Shown here piece by piece: positions 62,069-64,000 of a stretch of 64,000 nt of DNA (its first letter is position 1; each line of letters starts with the position of its first letter). Origin of the DNA: Diploscapter coronatus (taxonomy: Eukaryota; Nematoda; Chromadorea; Rhabditida; Rhabditidae); assembly GCA_964036155.1 (NCBI GenBank), contig OZ038422.1:50677201-50741200 (forward strand), in the 5' to 3' direction. Made by a program: the position numbers and the translations under genes. The notes under the pieces were generated by a model. It saw nothing but the letters and a program-made list of their open reading frames with translations, made no database searches and was not told the origin of the DNA.

Positions 62069-64000
62069 TTATTGCATATCAAACATTTCGATATCTTCTG
62101 GAGTCAGATCTGGCAGCGTTTCCATATGTCTTGGGTCGTGGCGTTTCATGTGAAGCTGAAAATCAAAATTGGAAAAGTAAAATACTTCAATATATCCTCA
62201 AATTACCTGCAAATGATCACTTCTCGCGAAACAGCGTGAACATTCGGGACATCGGAAGGGCTTCGCTCCGGTGTGCTTCCTAGAAAACAAACCGTATTTA
62301 TGTTTCCATCATTCTTGAAATAATCTAGACCTGTAATGCCTTGTTAACTCGTCAGACCTAGCGAAAGTCCATCGACAGTTTGGCCATTGACAAAAGTACG
62401 GCTTTTCTCCTGCAACTTTTACAATAATATAATTTTATTATCTTGCCGCATTCCCCAAATATATAAACTCCTAAGAATGCTAAGATATCGCCGAAGACTA
62501 AATAACTCGAATACCCTAATATATATGCCCTTCTAGTATAGGGCTATCGATATCATAAACCGGAAAATAACTTCCGTTTTAGTGAGGTCAAATCCCTCTT
62601 CCCTCTGCGTTCCCTTACCGCAAACGCCTCTTATCTCACCGACTCTAGAGTCTAGGCTAATTGGATTAACTAGGGGGATTACCGTAACTAATATTTTATT
62701 TTTTCAAAAGTACAAAATTACACCTACATATTTCAGAAAATTGAAGGGGCATATTAAAATGCAAGTGAATATTCGTCTTCCTTTGGAAGTATTTGACAAT
62801 ATTGAAATTTACGATGATATGTTACAGTAGAATATAAGTAAAATATCAGAAATCAAATGATAATCGGCGTCCTTATGAATCATCCAACAAAATTGAAACT
62901 TTAGTGCTATTTTTCCCAAAATTTAGGAGAGTTCATATTCAACATAAAATACCAAATACAGTAGATATTTCCTTTTTGCTCTGCTCATATTTTCTCTAAA
63001 GTAAATACTTCCTCATTCTGGGTAACTGTTGATTGATGAGTGTCGGACAAAGAGACAATCTAAGGAGGCCATTTCAAACCGAGCACATCCCCGTAATCCT
63101 CCGGATATCGGGTTACAAATCACCTTTTATCCGACCAATTCGCGCGCCACTCAAGTGGACAAACTTGTACCCACTCAAAATGATCAATCACAACTTTGAA
63201 ACTACCGCATAAAGAGGTACCGAAAAATAATCCAAACAAAACTACTCCGAAAAGTAGTTACTTTCTATTGTAGAGTCTAGGCTAGCTTAACTTTCGGTCT
63301 TATACCGGCTAGGATTCAAATATGATCATAATGATAGACAGTTAGAGAAATTGGAGAAGCCGAATTATTTTAGAAATGTATTGAATTAGTACCTGAATGA
63401 AGCCTCTGATGAGCCTTGAGATGAGAACTTTTCGTATAGATCTTGTTGCAGCCTGGAATCATAATTCGAAAATTTTTAAATAAATAAATCTTCTCGAATA
63501 AAATTTGAAGCTAAATTTTCTGTAACCTACCAGGCTCGTTGCACTTGTGCGTCCTCCTTCGTTCCAGTTCTTTCTTGTCTCTTCGCGGGTGCGGTTTCAG
63601 GAAGTTCTGCGGATTCAATGACGATGGAGGGAAGTATACCTGAAATTCTCGACATACTTCATTAGACCATTTTTGAATTATTCAAAGTTTTTATTAGGAC
63701 ATTATGAAATTATGACAACCTGAAAACTAGACGACAGTATAACACATGACATAGGTGAAGTATCATGAACTAGATATATAGATTTGTTACAACACAATAG
63801 TACATATATTGCGCGTGTCATGTGTTGACTCGTCACATGGTCTCCTAATAGCCGGAAATAATTGACTGTTTGTATAGAAGAAAGGTAATAAATATCTTCA
63901 TGAACCCTTTCAAACTCATTATTTTCCTTACCTTCGATTCAATATGCGGTGGCAACCTATGGATATAGTCGATTTCTTCCTCTGAAGCATCTGACGTCGA
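62069..64000 (-). CDS. Krueppel-like (KLF) zinc-finger transcription factor, N-terminus outside window
   Basis: This nuclear DNA-binding factor recognises CACCC/GC boxes. The C-terminus carries three C2H2 fingers split over four exons: [20 protein letters not shown], then [20 protein letters not shown] continuing with ELTRHYR, then [18 protein letters not shown] continuing into LHMKRH. The contact residues ([24 protein letters not shown]) and the linker lengths are those of the KLF group. The SP group also has a Btd box, which is not seen here. The fingers are followed by only about 20 residues ([15 protein letters not shown]). Upstream exons encode [20 protein letters not shown] and an acidic stretch [20 protein letters not shown] that reaches the window edge. 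An intron of roughly 980 bases (62.41-63.39 kb) separates fingers 1 and 2. C. elegans has klf-1 to klf-3; I cannot say which this corresponds to. Confidence 0.93.

Noticed and set aside
62410..63390. Possible separate gene inside the KLF intron (82-codon plus-strand frame at 62582)
   Set aside because: No motif, no signal peptide, AT-rich composition; best explained as intron sequence.
1..64000. CRISPR arrays, prophage, bacterial operons or insertion sequences
   Set aside because: The window is eukaryotic with spliced genes throughout; I saw no repeat-spacer pattern, no transposase frame and no terminal inverted repeats with target duplications.

Overview
The window is nuclear DNA from a nematode. 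The evidence is a cuticle collagen whose C-terminus is nearly that of the C. elegans ROL-6/SQT-1 type (CPKYCAIDGGVFFEDGTRR), a DB-module protein, a probable DUF19-type (T20D4.11-like) secreted protein, a cytochrome c close to C. elegans CYC-2.1, short AT-rich introns (often 40-100 bases, ending TTTCAG), and AG acceptors a few bases before several start codons, as expected for spliced-leader trans-splicing. Introns are far denser than in Caenorhabditis, so I suspect a non-Caenorhabditis nematode but cannot name the species.

Layout, left to right. 1-480: the 3' end of a Gly/Tyr-rich peptide gene (+). 486-19614: one very large cubilin-like gene (-), encoding a signal peptide, a coiled coil, about eight EGF modules and about twenty CUB modules. 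A complete four-exon cytochrome c gene (17955-18941, +) lies inside one of its introns. 19913-20317: a small secreted cysteine-rich peptide (+) with a defensin-like CS-alpha-beta cysteine spacing, divergent from cubilin. 20.7-23.2 kb: no gene recognised. 23238-26437: cuticle collagen (-), split into about 28 exons. 27931-30773: an orphan two-membrane-segment protein (-). 31770-34031: TFIIB (-), head-to-head with 34471-38798, mitochondrial dihydrolipoyl succinyltransferase (+). 40823-43014: a divergent G-protein alpha subunit (+). 43773-44972: a secreted Cys-rich protein (+), tail-to-tail with 45087-47360, a purple acid phosphatase (-). 48396-49226: a one-pass membrane protein with its 5' end unresolved (-). 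53390-58870: a receptor guanylyl cyclase (-). 59682-61205: a DB-module secreted protein (-). 62069-64000: a KLF zinc-finger factor, 5' truncated (-).

The genes do not form one pathway. They mix housekeeping functions (cytochrome c, the TCA-cycle E2 enzyme, TFIIB) with typical nematode surface, secretory and signalling genes. Exon coordinates were worked out by hand from splice sites and reading-frame continuity. They are firm for cytochrome c, TFIIB, the E2 enzyme, the two-membrane-segment protein and the DB protein. They are approximate for cubilin, collagen, the phosphatase and the cyclase.

The most unusual points are the nested cytochrome c gene, the CS-alpha-beta-like peptide, the micro-exon structure of the collagen, a G-alpha lacking the catalytic switch-I arginine and the NKxD lysine, and a five-copy hairpin-forming repeat just downstream of the E2 enzyme gene.
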